This document shows, piece after piece, positions 14,301-20,623 of a stretch of 45,437 nt of DNA. Position numbers and translations under genes: made by a program. Source of the DNA: a bacterium (GTDB taxonomy: Bacteria; Bacteroidota; Bacteroidia; Chitinophagales; Saprospiraceae). The notes under the pieces are model-generated. The model worked only from the letters and a program-made list of their open reading frames with translations, had not been told where the DNA came from and did no database searches. Position 1 is the first letter of the stretch, and each line of letters opens with the position of its first letter. The stretch is taken from NCBI GenBank assembly GCA_024742755.1, contig JANSXW010000041.1, positions 1-45,437 on the forward strand, written 5' to 3'.

Positions 14301-15760
14301 ATGTCCTGCTTTCTGGCAACCCGGGTGATTCTACCGATATTTTTATCAACGATGACCCCAGCATCTTCACGCGCCTGGAGGTAACCATTTTTGAAAATGG
14401 CGCCATTGGTACCATAAACAACATCTTGCTTATTGACGGTCAAGTCAAAATCTTTGAGAGCGCAGACCTTGATGGCCTCATCTATTTCTGGGAAGATTTA
14501 ATGACCCCGGTCAACCTGGTAGATGTCAACCTGGATTTTGCGGGCACGCCTGTCGATCCGGATTCCACGCAGACTACTGGCCCATCAGGTACTTACTTCT
14601 TCGATAATGTGGATGCCGGGGAAGATGTGGTGATTTATTGTGTCAAAGAAACCAATCCTGTTAACGGGGTAACAACCGGACCACTGTTCCTGGTCCAACA
14701 ATACACGGTCCTGGGGCCTGGGCCGGTCGGGCAGTACAACTCCCCCTATCAGATGGTCGCTTCTGATTCCGATTGCAATGAGACCATCAATGCGGCGGAT
14801 ATCATCCGTGTGCAGCAGGTCATTGTGGGCAACCCCAATGTTGACCTTTGCAAGTCATGGACATTTGTACCGGAGTACTATACTGAACTGACAGACTTCA
14901 ATATGAACAATCAGGGCTTCGTACTGACTTATCCGGAAGAAGTCTCTGTCAACCAGATACAGGATGATACGACCTTTAATTTTGTGGGCGTGAAAGTGGG
15001 CGATATCCTGGGCAATGCAGACCCCTCCAGCCTGATGGACGATGGCCCAATTGAGGTGCGTAACTCCGCGAGTATCAAGCTGCAGCTGAAAGACCGGGCC
15101 GTTCAGGCGGGCGACTTCTTTGAACTTGCCCTGACCAGTAATGGCTTCCAGGATATGGGCGGCCTTCAGCTGGCATTAGAATATGCGGCTGACGAACTCG
15201 AATTCCATGGTTTTGTAGAGGCCAACCAGGCCATTCAACCTCAGTTCTACCACGATGAAGAAACGGGCAGCCTGCGGATGTCCTGGGTGGACCCTTCAGC
15301 CACGGGCTTGTCGCTGAATGAGGATACGCCGGTACTTACGCTTCGTTTCAAGGCTTTGAACAGCGCAAATGCAATAAACGATCTGCTGTGGATCAATACA
15401 AATACCATGCGTGCGGAAGCCACCGATGTGAACCTCGGGCAGTATCAGGTAGAACTGGAATGGGAAGCGCTGACCAATAACCCGGTTGCAGGTCAGCAGG
15501 CTGGTTACTACCTGTACCAGAACGTACCTAACCCGGCAAAGGAAGAGACGCGTATCAAGTTTTCGCTGCCCTTTGCACAGCGGGCCAGACTCGACCTGAT
15601 TGATCCGCTTGGCCGTGTGGTAGCGAGTTACGAACAGCTCTTCCCTCAGGGCTTTAGCGAGCTCAATATCTCTACGCAACAGCTACAATCGGGCTTGTAT
15701 CAGTACCGCCTCCGTACGGAAGCGTACACGGAAGCGAAGACCATGATGATCGTCCGGTAA
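11303..15760 (+). CDS. Giant T9SS type A cargo: three jelly-roll repeats, SprB repeat, PKD, cohesin- and dockerin-like domains, 1485 aa
   Basis: A signal peptide (~1-20, LLLFLTFAFGGLFAQ) leads to three tandem beta-sandwich repeats of ~190 residues (about 22-200, 205-390 and 395-570). The first two are nearly identical, with ELTFWIADRYDGT, DDDDGIYFSDDGG and RFQQRGE motifs. Then follow a SprB-type repeat (~575-655, GSYTADVTDGEGCT), PKD domains (~660-905, WDFGDGTTS and WNFGDGNTS), a cohesin-like domain (~910-1055), a dockerin-like calcium loop (~1153-1180, SDSDCNETINAADIIRVQ), a second cohesin-like domain (~1255-1390) and a C-terminal type A sorting domain (~1400-1485, YQNVPNPAKEETRI and SGLYQYRL). 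The protein should be exported by T9SS and attached to or released from the surface, for adhesion or matrix binding. The first 1.7 kb is AT-rich and the rest GC-rich, with a sharp step near 13,008. Confidence 0.9.
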   Translation: MKNFVLLLFLTFAFGGLFAQAPFPFEDDFDNAVLDVNYWTALPNLDGSDGVVDLANLIGVNDSYGVRIGKLNDNTGFTTNALDLSIDLSGQTDVELTFWIADRYDGTDDDDGIYFSDDGGTTFVKVIDFFPDEWCEIYGQHPPIDVDGLAEEEGLSLNDQFVIRFQQRGEHNFDGGVSNLDGFYLDDIHVYDPGLIYHDLSQDEFFDGFETGLFGESWAWNFADATSNVNGVSAITSPMNLVAIQEGVGIESTRGVAMGRRCDGPFTTNALDLHLNLSNVNDVELTFWIADRYDGTDDDDGIYFSDDGGTTFVKVLNFFPDEWCEIYGQHPPIDVDGLAEEEGLSLNDQFVIRFQQRGEDDFGGGVSNLDGFYLDDVHVYDPGLVYYNLSQGSFSDDFENPLFGSSWAWNFADATSTINTNNAVTSPINIVEIQDGAGVNGTRGVAMGRRCDGNDIFTTNALDLHLNLSNQSNVGMSFFIEGNNENIDDDDGIYFSNNGGNTFTKVFDFPNPLENTFDSLYLSVSDLASANSLGLSNEFIIRFQQRGENDFGGGVSSQDGIYIDNVNVTGTTSNCNLSLSTTNLINAACSEPTGEVTIVPSGGIPTYSYNLSGPTPGTIQNDGAGVFTDLAPGSYTADVTDGEGCTASIDFVIGNDGAVAASSINSNVSGLTVDFSFDTSILVEVNSILWDFGDGTTSTDTLPTHTYAAEGTYTVTLTLNSIECGPGVTQGTVTVSGGGTTAPAPEAGFEPSTTLGCAPLTVTFDNTSVNAVAYQWIIDGVTPSLYTTEDPGPITFTQPGFYTVRLEAENADGVEDVTEVTIEVQQVPVADFNAQVSGTTVSITNLSFPATSLIDQISWNFGDGNTSSSASSGFSHVYAAPGIYTITLSLTNECGSDEIAKSVIVEPNAGQISLDVGENMGFEGQVVPVPVILREYTGTLAALQGTLEFETAGVAEFQGFSGNLINAGNIQFNDANGQFSALAPNGLQASGGADTLFFVNVLLSGNPGDSTDIFINDDPSIFTRLEVTIFENGAIGTINNILLIDGQVKIFESADLDGLIYFWEDLMTPVNLVDVNLDFAGTPVDPDSTQTTGPSGTYFFDNVDAGEDVVIYCVKETNPVNGVTTGPLFLVQQYTVLGPGPVGQYNSPYQMVASDSDCNETINAADIIRVQQVIVGNPNVDLCKSWTFVPEYYTELTDFNMNNQGFVLTYPEEVSVNQIQDDTTFNFVGVKVGDILGNADPSSLMDDGPIEVRNSASIKLQLKDRAVQAGDFFELALTSNGFQDMGGLQLALEYAADELEFHGFVEANQAIQPQFYHDEETGSLRMSWVDPSATGLSLNEDTPVLTLRFKALNSANAINDLLWINTNTMRAEATDVNLGQYQVELEWEALTNNPVAGQQAGYYLYQNVPNPAKEETRIKFSLPFAQRARLDLIDPLGRVVASYEQLFPQGFSELNISTQQLQSGLYQYRLRTEAYTEAKTMMIVR
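11531..13008 (+). repeat. Three in-frame tandem repeats (567- and 573-bp periods) inside the adhesin
   Basis: Unit 1 starts near 11531, unit 2 near 12098 and unit 3 near 12671. The spacings are 567 and 573 bp, exactly 189 and 191 codons, so the frame is kept. Units 1 and 2 are nearly identical in DNA over several hundred bases; unit 3 is diverged in the middle but almost identical to unit 2 at its end (RFQQRGE region). The pattern points to recent duplication or gene conversion and makes copy-number change by recombination likely. Confidence 0.85.
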
Positions 15761-15783
15761 GCGGGTTGGACTAATAAACCTAT

Positions 15784-15824
15784 GAGCAGCGCAGAATATC
15801 CTGTGCTGCTCTACTTCTCTTTTT
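15784..15824 (+). terminator. Intrinsic terminator abutting the next start codon
   Basis: An 11-bp stem (arms 15784-15794 and 15801-15811, one G-U pair) with a 6-nt loop is followed by a T-rich tract (15812-15824), and the next gene's ATG begins at 15825. It follows the 1485-residue adhesin by 23 bp. With no room for a promoter after it, downstream expression needs readthrough, or the hairpin acts as an attenuator that lowers expression of the next pair of genes. Confidence 0.7.
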
Positions 15825-17462
15825 ATGCAGAGAATTATCATACTTTTTCTTTTGGGGATCAGCAGTATCGGTGGTGTCATCGGGCAGGAGGTCCGTTTCG
15901 AACTAAGGGACACTCTCTTAGTTAGCGGCGCACCAACTGTGATACCCGTTGAGGTATACAATTTTGAATCTGTAGTGAGCTTTCAGTTTTCCATTGGTTG
16001 GGACTCCACGCTCACGCTGCAGGATGCTCAATTCGATTTGGCATTCGAAAGCGGTTTGGTTATCAACACTTTCGATCACCACATCAATATTTCCTGGCTG
16101 GGCCCGTTCGGAGGGCTTTCCTTGCCAGATGGCGCCACTTTTGCTAATCTCTTGTTTGATACCCGGGGCTGTCCCGGCGATTCTGCAAGCGTAGGGCTTA
16201 CACAGGAATTCATCCCATGGGAAGTCGGAGTGGTAGACGACGGCAATTTAAGCCTTGGCCCGCCAGATACCTTGCCTAACCTTACGACCTGGCGTGCGCC
16301 TCAGATCCTCCCCTTTCAGGATACCTTGATCTGTGAGGGCAACAGCCTGTTTGTCACGGCAGGCTGTGATGACTGCGTGGAGTTTGCATGGGAAGCAGGC
16401 GGGGATGGCGCGAGCATCGAAATAGATACTGCCGGTATCTTCCCGCTCACGGCTATATCCGAAAATGACTGTCTGTTCCAGGATTCCCTGGTCGTGGATG
16501 TAGATACTTTCCAATTGGAAGTACTCCGCGACACTATACTGTGCCCGGAGGACAGCATTCAGTTCGTTTTGCCAGACACTCTGTCTGCCTATACCTGGTC
16601 AACCGGGGAAACAGCAGCAAGCATTACCGCTTTTTCAGGGGGGCTCTATTCCGTGACCGTTACCAATATTAACGGCTGTAATGCTACCGATGAAGCCGCT
16701 ATTGATGCAGAAAACTTACCAATGGGTATCCCTTTTGCAGATCCACCAACGCTCTGCCCGGGCGATTCCACTTTGCTTACATTGGATACTGCAAGTGTGG
16801 AAACGGTCCAATGGCTGGATGCCAATGGGAGGCTTATTGCTTTCGACTCTATTGCAATCCGGGTCAGCCCCGACAGCACACAAGCTTACAGTGTGATTAG
16901 CACAAACGGCTGCGGAGCAGATACGGCAGTGATTGATATTGAATTAATTGTCTTTGAAGGCAACGCGGGACAGGATACCTGCATCGCGGAAGGCGCTTCC
17001 GTAGAGCTGAACGCCACTGGCGGCGACTCTTACCGGTGGATTGAACGGGAATACCCCGTAACGCCGGCCAACATACCCAATCCGGTTGTACAGCCGGCTG
17101 ACAGTAGCTGGTTCGTTGTCGAAATTACTGGAGAAGGAGGTTGTGTGATTGTCGATAGCGTTTTCGTGGAAGTCGCGACCAATCCACTCGCCACAATCCG
17201 CCCCATCAATCTGATCACGCCTAATGGAGATGGCATGAACGATCAGCTCTTTTTTCCAAATCTGATGAAGTTTCCCGACAATGAGCTGACGGTGTGGAGC
17301 CGTTGGGGGCAGCCTGTTTACCAAAAGTCAGGCTATCAACAAGACGATGAATTATGGGAAGGCACCCATAATGGGCAACCGTTGCCCGATGGAGAATATT
17401 TTTATCTGCTGGAGGTCAATGGAGAACGCATTCAGCAAACCTTATCAATTATTCGGGAATGA
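15825..17462 (+). CDS. T9SS type B (CHU_C/gliding-associated CTD) surface protein with cohesin-like N-terminus, 545 aa
   Basis: The start gives a clean signal peptide (~1-20, IIILFLLGISSIGGVIG). Residues ~22-125 resemble a cohesin-like beta sandwich (IPVEVYNF, FSIGWDSTL). Three Ig-like or beta-sandwich segments follow (~150-445), each carrying paired cysteines (EGNSLFVTAGCDDC, DTILCPEDS, PTLCPGDSTLL) and Trp/Thr-rich strands. The C-terminus (~460-545) is a gliding-motility-associated type B domain: NLITPNGDGMNDQLFF, the central VWSRWGQPVY and PDGEYFYLLEVNG. Type B cargoes are secreted by T9SS with the help of a PorP/SprF partner, and such a gene follows with a 4-bp ATGA overlap. The protein is therefore probably a surface adhesin in the same transcription unit as its partner. 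Confidence 0.88.
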   Translation: MQRIIILFLLGISSIGGVIGQEVRFELRDTLLVSGAPTVIPVEVYNFESVVSFQFSIGWDSTLTLQDAQFDLAFESGLVINTFDHHINISWLGPFGGLSLPDGATFANLLFDTRGCPGDSASVGLTQEFIPWEVGVVDDGNLSLGPPDTLPNLTTWRAPQILPFQDTLICEGNSLFVTAGCDDCVEFAWEAGGDGASIEIDTAGIFPLTAISENDCLFQDSLVVDVDTFQLEVLRDTILCPEDSIQFVLPDTLSAYTWSTGETAASITAFSGGLYSVTVTNINGCNATDEAAIDAENLPMGIPFADPPTLCPGDSTLLTLDTASVETVQWLDANGRLIAFDSIAIRVSPDSTQAYSVISTNGCGADTAVIDIELIVFEGNAGQDTCIAEGASVELNATGGDSYRWIEREYPVTPANIPNPVVQPADSSWFVVEITGEGGCVIVDSVFVEVATNPLATIRPINLITPNGDGMNDQLFFPNLMKFPDNELTVWSRWGQPVYQKSGYQQDDELWEGTHNGQPLPDGEYFYLLEVNGERIQQTLSIIRE

Positions 17463-18397
17463 GCATTACAAGAACCCTGCTATTTAGTGGCCTACTCCTC
17501 TTCAGCCTGAATGTTGGTGCGCAGCAATTGCCTTATCATTATGGTATTGACGCTAATGCTTTCGCATGGAATCCAGCTTTAGCAGGCCGGTTCAATTTTC
17601 GGAGCGCGGGTGGCAGCTACAATCAGCCGTGGAGCGAATTTGAAGACGCCCCCCTGAATATTCAGGTATTTGCAGAATCCCCAATCAAGCCACTCAGGAT
17701 GAGTGCGGGGCTGGCTGTTGGCAGGGAGCTTTCCAATACTTACGACCGGACGGATGTGACTGCAGCAATGAATTACAAGCTGCGATTCGGACACCGGGGG
17801 AAACGGCAGATCGCTATCGGCATTTCCTTCCGCTGGGAACAGTTGCAACTGTCCATCGATAACCCAATAGTGAATGACCCTGGTGACCCGCTCATTGGCT
17901 CTGCCCGTCAGGTCTACAGCCGCATGAATGCAGGGGCGGGCCTCTTCTTTGCTTCAGACGATGACTACTACGACGAGACCATCTACTTTGCCGGGCTGGC
18001 CGTTTATCCGGCAATCCCCGGCGGGCTGGGCAACGATCTGCAACGATACCGGCCTGAAGTCCACGGCAGCTTCATGGCAGGCGGCAGCTTTAAGATGCAG
18101 GGCGACTGGTTTCTGGAGCCTGTGCTTTGGGTGGACTACAGCGTTCCGCAGCAATTCTACCCACAGTTCTATCTAAAACTGGAGCGCGACCGCTATTACT
18201 GGGCAAGGCTGCACATTACATCCAATAGTGCCGGCATTGGCATCGGCTACATGATCAACTTCGGGCAATTCCTTGACTTTCGGATCGGCATTACCTCCCG
18301 GGCCTGGTTTGGAAGCATCGGCGCTGTCAACCGTCCTGGCCTGGATGGCGAACTGATTCTCAGAGAGCAGTTGCCGGGGCGGGATGTATCATTTTAA
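17459..18397 (+). CDS. PorP/SprF-family T9SS outer-membrane protein
   Basis: A signal peptide (~1-21, LLFSGLLLFSLNVGAQ) is followed by a PorP/SprF-type beta-barrel: NPALAGRFNFRSAGGSYNQPW near the start is the family hallmark (NPA..G, YR.QW-like), with alternating aromatic strands throughout and a closing strand near the C-terminus. Length (312 aa) fits the family (~300-340). SprF supports surface delivery of the type B cargo SprB in Flavobacterium, and genes of this family usually sit beside a type B cargo gene. Here it overlaps the upstream type B gene by 4 bp, a strong sign of a dedicated pair. It is probably not the core PorP, since no other T9SS components are present in the window. Confidence 0.88.
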   Translation: MSITRTLLFSGLLLFSLNVGAQQLPYHYGIDANAFAWNPALAGRFNFRSAGGSYNQPWSEFEDAPLNIQVFAESPIKPLRMSAGLAVGRELSNTYDRTDVTAAMNYKLRFGHRGKRQIAIGISFRWEQLQLSIDNPIVNDPGDPLIGSARQVYSRMNAGAGLFFASDDDYYDETIYFAGLAVYPAIPGGLGNDLQRYRPEVHGSFMAGGSFKMQGDWFLEPVLWVDYSVPQQFYPQFYLKLERDRYYWARLHITSNSAGIGIGYMINFGQFLDFRIGITSRAWFGSIGAVNRPGLDGELILREQLPGRDVSF

Positions 18398-18441
18398 GTT
18401 TGAAAAACACGAAAATCCATAATTAATAAAACTCTATCAGT

Positions 18442-19197
18442 ATGGAAATGGCAACATGGCTAATCGGAGAGATTACAGGTATTTTTGGATCCGCTATCTG
18501 GAATTTTTTCACGAAAGGATTCTTCTTCGGGATACTTGGATTTGCATTGGGAATCACTTTGGTAATCATTGCCAATAAACGGAAGGCCTTTCATCGGCCC
18601 AACCGGGTATGGACGATTCTTGCAAAGGCACATTTAATCTACGTCCCCATCCTTCTTGGTTTACTTTTTGGTGTTTTTGCTTCCGTCTTTAGCATACAAA
18701 AAACCACAGGTGACTGGATAACGCAATCAACCGGCACCATAGAGGAATATGCAGTTGGCTATATTCCCCATGTGGAGAAGATTGGCCGGCAGCTTATAGA
18801 AAGCGGCCAACAGACACAGGAAGATCTGTATTCGAAGATTGTAGAGGGTTCAGGCTTTGCAGAAGGCTCCTGGGCTCAGCAATTCTACTATTGGTTTAAC
18901 CGCAATATCATCTCCTTTTTATTAAATAAATTAGGGTATTCGGATGATGTAACAGGCATTGCCCAAATGGTAGAAGGTGAGAACCTGCAACAGCTCAACG
19001 CCGGTTTCTTCGGAGGGGTGTCTAATAATTTGCGTAACAACCTGGTGGGCAATTATTTTATGACCATTTATTACGGCCTGCTTGTGTTTTTTCTGCCCTT
19101 TATTTTGATCCCGGTCGGTGAAGTTGTCATTCATAATTTGAATCGCTGGGCATTTAGTGGAAAATCGACTTCTCCGGGTGATTCAGGAGGAGTGTAA
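18442..19197 (+). CDS. Unknown membrane protein with central soluble domain, 251 aa
   Basis: Three predicted membrane helices (~22-45, ~63-88 and ~208-236) flank a polar domain (~90-205) that contains an amphipathic stretch (EEYAVGYIPHVEKIGRQLIESGQQ) and a possible shorter hydrophobic segment (~150-165). No family recognised. It lies 44 bp after the PorP/SprF gene on the same strand, so it may belong to the same operon, but a T9SS role is only a guess. A stable hairpin follows its stop by 80 bp. Confidence 0.7.
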   Translation: MEMATWLIGEITGIFGSAIWNFFTKGFFFGILGFALGITLVIIANKRKAFHRPNRVWTILAKAHLIYVPILLGLLFGVFASVFSIQKTTGDWITQSTGTIEEYAVGYIPHVEKIGRQLIESGQQTQEDLYSKIVEGSGFAEGSWAQQFYYWFNRNIISFLLNKLGYSDDVTGIAQMVEGENLQQLNAGFFGGVSNNLRNNLVGNYFMTIYYGLLVFFLPFILIPVGEVVIHNLNRWAFSGKSTSPGDSGGV

Positions 19198-19276
19198 TGT
19201 GATTTGTTGGTTCACTACTGCTATTTGTCCGGTTATGAATAGGATGCAGTACAGAAGCATTTCAACTGCTTTTTTA

Positions 19277-19309
19277 CCTGCATATTTCTCATCACAGGAA
19301 ATGTGCAGG
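19277..19309 (+). terminator. Strong hairpin downstream of the membrane-protein gene
   Basis: Arms 19277-19288 and 19298-19309 pair over 12 bp (one G-U) with a 9-nt loop. It lacks a T-tract on the 3' side, so it is a terminator candidate by position only, 80 bp after the stop at 19197. Confidence 0.4.
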
Positions 19310-19438
19310 CAAAACCATTCAATACCAAACACAAAACATTGACTTTAAAATATTTGAGATCAATACAAACAAGAAGTTTAAGTCTTCAAAAATGTAGAAA
19401 ACAAATAATTCGTCCGTGAGCATTAAAAAGACTGTACC

Positions 19439-19446
19439 TAATTTTG
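19439..19446 (+). promoter_or_regulatory. -7 box (TAATTTTG) of the HTH regulator
   Basis: TAATTTTG fits TAnnTTTG and begins 28 bp before the ATG at 19467, matching the decayed paralogue's box in sequence context (GTACCTAA) and distance. If used, the transcript would start between the box and the ATG, which rules out the GTG further upstream as the start. Confidence 0.5.
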
Positions 19447-19466
19447 AGTACAACAATGAGGGAAAG

Positions 19467-19700
19467 ATGAGTAAGCCAGAACAACCTGGTCCCGGAAATA
19501 AAGAGAACGTCTATTTCACAAAGCGGCAGTTAGCCATCCTCAGGTCCTGGGCAGACAGCCCAACGATTGCCAGCGCTGCCGAAAGATTGCATATTTCCGA
19601 GCATACCGTTCAAACTATACTCAAAAGAATGAGGAAAAAACTAGATGTGTCCCGGACGTTCGATGTTTACAAATATGCAGTCGAAGAGGAATTGCTGTAA
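19467..19700 (+). CDS. Small LuxR-type HTH transcriptional regulator, 77 aa
   Basis: The protein is little more than a LuxR/GerE DNA-binding domain: FTKRQLAILRSWADSPTIA (~17-35), then AAERLHISEHTVQTILKRM (~37-55), where the recognition helix SEHTVQTILKRM has the usual position, and a C-terminal dimer helix (DVYKYAVEE). There is no receiver or sensor domain, so it may respond to expression level or a partner protein. The frame could open at a GTG (19416), but the ATG at 19467 is favoured because the paralogous relic starts at the equivalent ATG, has a stop upstream in that frame, and because the promoter box lies between the two. It sits between the surface-protein clusters and may control them. 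Confidence 0.85.
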   Translation: MSKPEQPGPGNKENVYFTKRQLAILRSWADSPTIASAAERLHISEHTVQTILKRMRKKLDVSRTFDVYKYAVEEELL

Positions 19701-19810
19701 AAGCCATTCTTTATAAAGCTGCTGACAGGATATCCACGCTTTCCCGCTACTATGCTACTGCAAAGCATTGAGCCCAAGGTCTTTTTTTACTCAGTTGTTA
19801 TTAATGTAAT

Positions 19811-19828
19811 GTGTGTGTGTGTGTGTGT
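19811..19828 (+). repeat. (GT)9 microsatellite
   Basis: Nine uninterrupted GT units. Its last units form part of the 5' arm of the adjacent hairpin. It lies about 180 bp upstream of an exported-protein gene, where length changes could alter expression. Confidence 0.85.
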
Positions 19829-19858
19829 CGGCTGCAATTTATAATTGCGGTCGACATA
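19824..19858. promoter_or_regulatory. 16-bp stem, 3-nt loop hairpin
   Basis: Arms 19824-19839 and 19843-19858 pair with only G-U wobbles around the loop TAT, and the core GCAATT/AATTGC is a perfect DNA inverted repeat. No T-tract follows on the plus strand. It could be a protein-binding palindrome, a leader structure or a small-RNA-type stem. The outer base pairs use the GT tract. Confidence 0.5.
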
Positions 19859-20011
19859 ATCCTTCTATTGCATTTATCGGAATTCGTGGGCTTATAAACT
19901 GCCGTGTAATCCTAACGACGATAAAGTGGAGTCCAGCAACCACTTAAAAAACGGGGCGAAACCGAAAAGCCATACGAGTAGGGACAATCATAATCAAATA
20001 AGATTCTAAAC

Positions 20012-20503
20012 ATGAAACTTAAAACCTTTTTTGTTTTGCCTCTGAGCTTTTTCCTGTTTTTCTCAAGTTCAGTTGCACAAGATTATCTCTCCATTGGCCT
20101 CGATGCATCTCAGCTAATTGGTGAGTTGAACGAGTTTTATGGTAATCCCGTAGGTGCTAATGTCCAATACGAGAAGGAAATCTCAGAATCATTTACAGGG
20201 TTAGTACAATCTGGGTTTACTTATGTGCCTAATGATCTAATTATTGACGCTTTAATTTTCATGATCCCTGCAAGAGTCGGAGCTAAGTACTTCTTTACCG
20301 ATAAGTTCTATGCCCAAGGTGTTATTGGAGCTCATTATGTAAATGCGGTTACAACTTTTGGAACCGGCAGTGGAACTTTTTTCAGTTTTGGGCTTAGTGG
20401 GGGAATTCAGCTGGGACCAATAGACATTGGACCAGTCCTTAATCTAGTTGACAATAGTTGGTCACACGTAGGTTTACGATTAGCTTACAGAATGGAACGG
20501 TAA
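20012..20503 (+). CDS. Small outer-membrane beta-barrel-like protein, 163 aa
   Basis: A signal peptide (~1-22, FFVLPLSFFLFFSSSVAQ) is followed by alternating hydrophobic/polar strands rich in Gly and aromatics (VGANVQYEKEI, FTGLVQSGFTYV, ARVGAKYFFTDKFYAQGVIGAHYV, FFSFGLSGGIQLGPIDIGPVLNL). The last strand, HVGLRLAYRM, ends close to the C-terminus, as in eight-stranded OmpA/OmpX-like barrels, and the length fits. Function unknown. The gene is AT-rich. A terminator-like hairpin follows 55 bp downstream, separating it from the giant adhesin gene. Confidence 0.75.
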   Translation: MKLKTFFVLPLSFFLFFSSSVAQDYLSIGLDASQLIGELNEFYGNPVGANVQYEKEISESFTGLVQSGFTYVPNDLIIDALIFMIPARVGAKYFFTDKFYAQGVIGAHYVNAVTTFGTGSGTFFSFGLSGGIQLGPIDIGPVLNLVDNSWSHVGLRLAYRMER

Positions 20504-20558
20504 GAATGTGTGCTACGCACTATACAATTTAAAAAACAGCCCCTAAAACAATGCAAAA

Positions 20559-20596
20559 AGGGAAATGCTTCTTACTATTGTGAGCGGCATTTCCCT
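20559..20596 (+). terminator. Hairpin terminator between the barrel gene and the giant adhesin
   Basis: AGGGAAATGC (20559-20568) and GCATTTCCCT (20587-20596) form a perfect 10-bp stem, loop 18 nt, followed by a short ATTTCGTTT tract. The A-rich stretch before it would pair partly with this tract. It supports placing the start of the next gene after the hairpin, at 20624. Confidence 0.55.
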
Positions 20597-20623
20597 ATTT
20601 CGTTTATACTGATAACAAACACT

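Larger units (their letters stand above)
19701..20011. other. 311-bp region with GT microsatellite and hairpin
   Basis: No ORF of interest. It contains a (GT)9 tract and a long hairpin, both listed separately. It should hold the promoter of the small outer-membrane protein gene at 20012. Confidence 0.5.

Noticed and set aside
19416..19466. GTG-initiated extension of the HTH regulator
   Set aside because: The paralogous relic begins at the equivalent of the internal ATG and carries a stop upstream in that frame; the promoter box also lies in this stretch.
20510..20623. GTG-initiated extension of the giant adhesin
   Set aside because: It would read through a terminator-like hairpin and put 38 non-signal residues before a good signal peptide.
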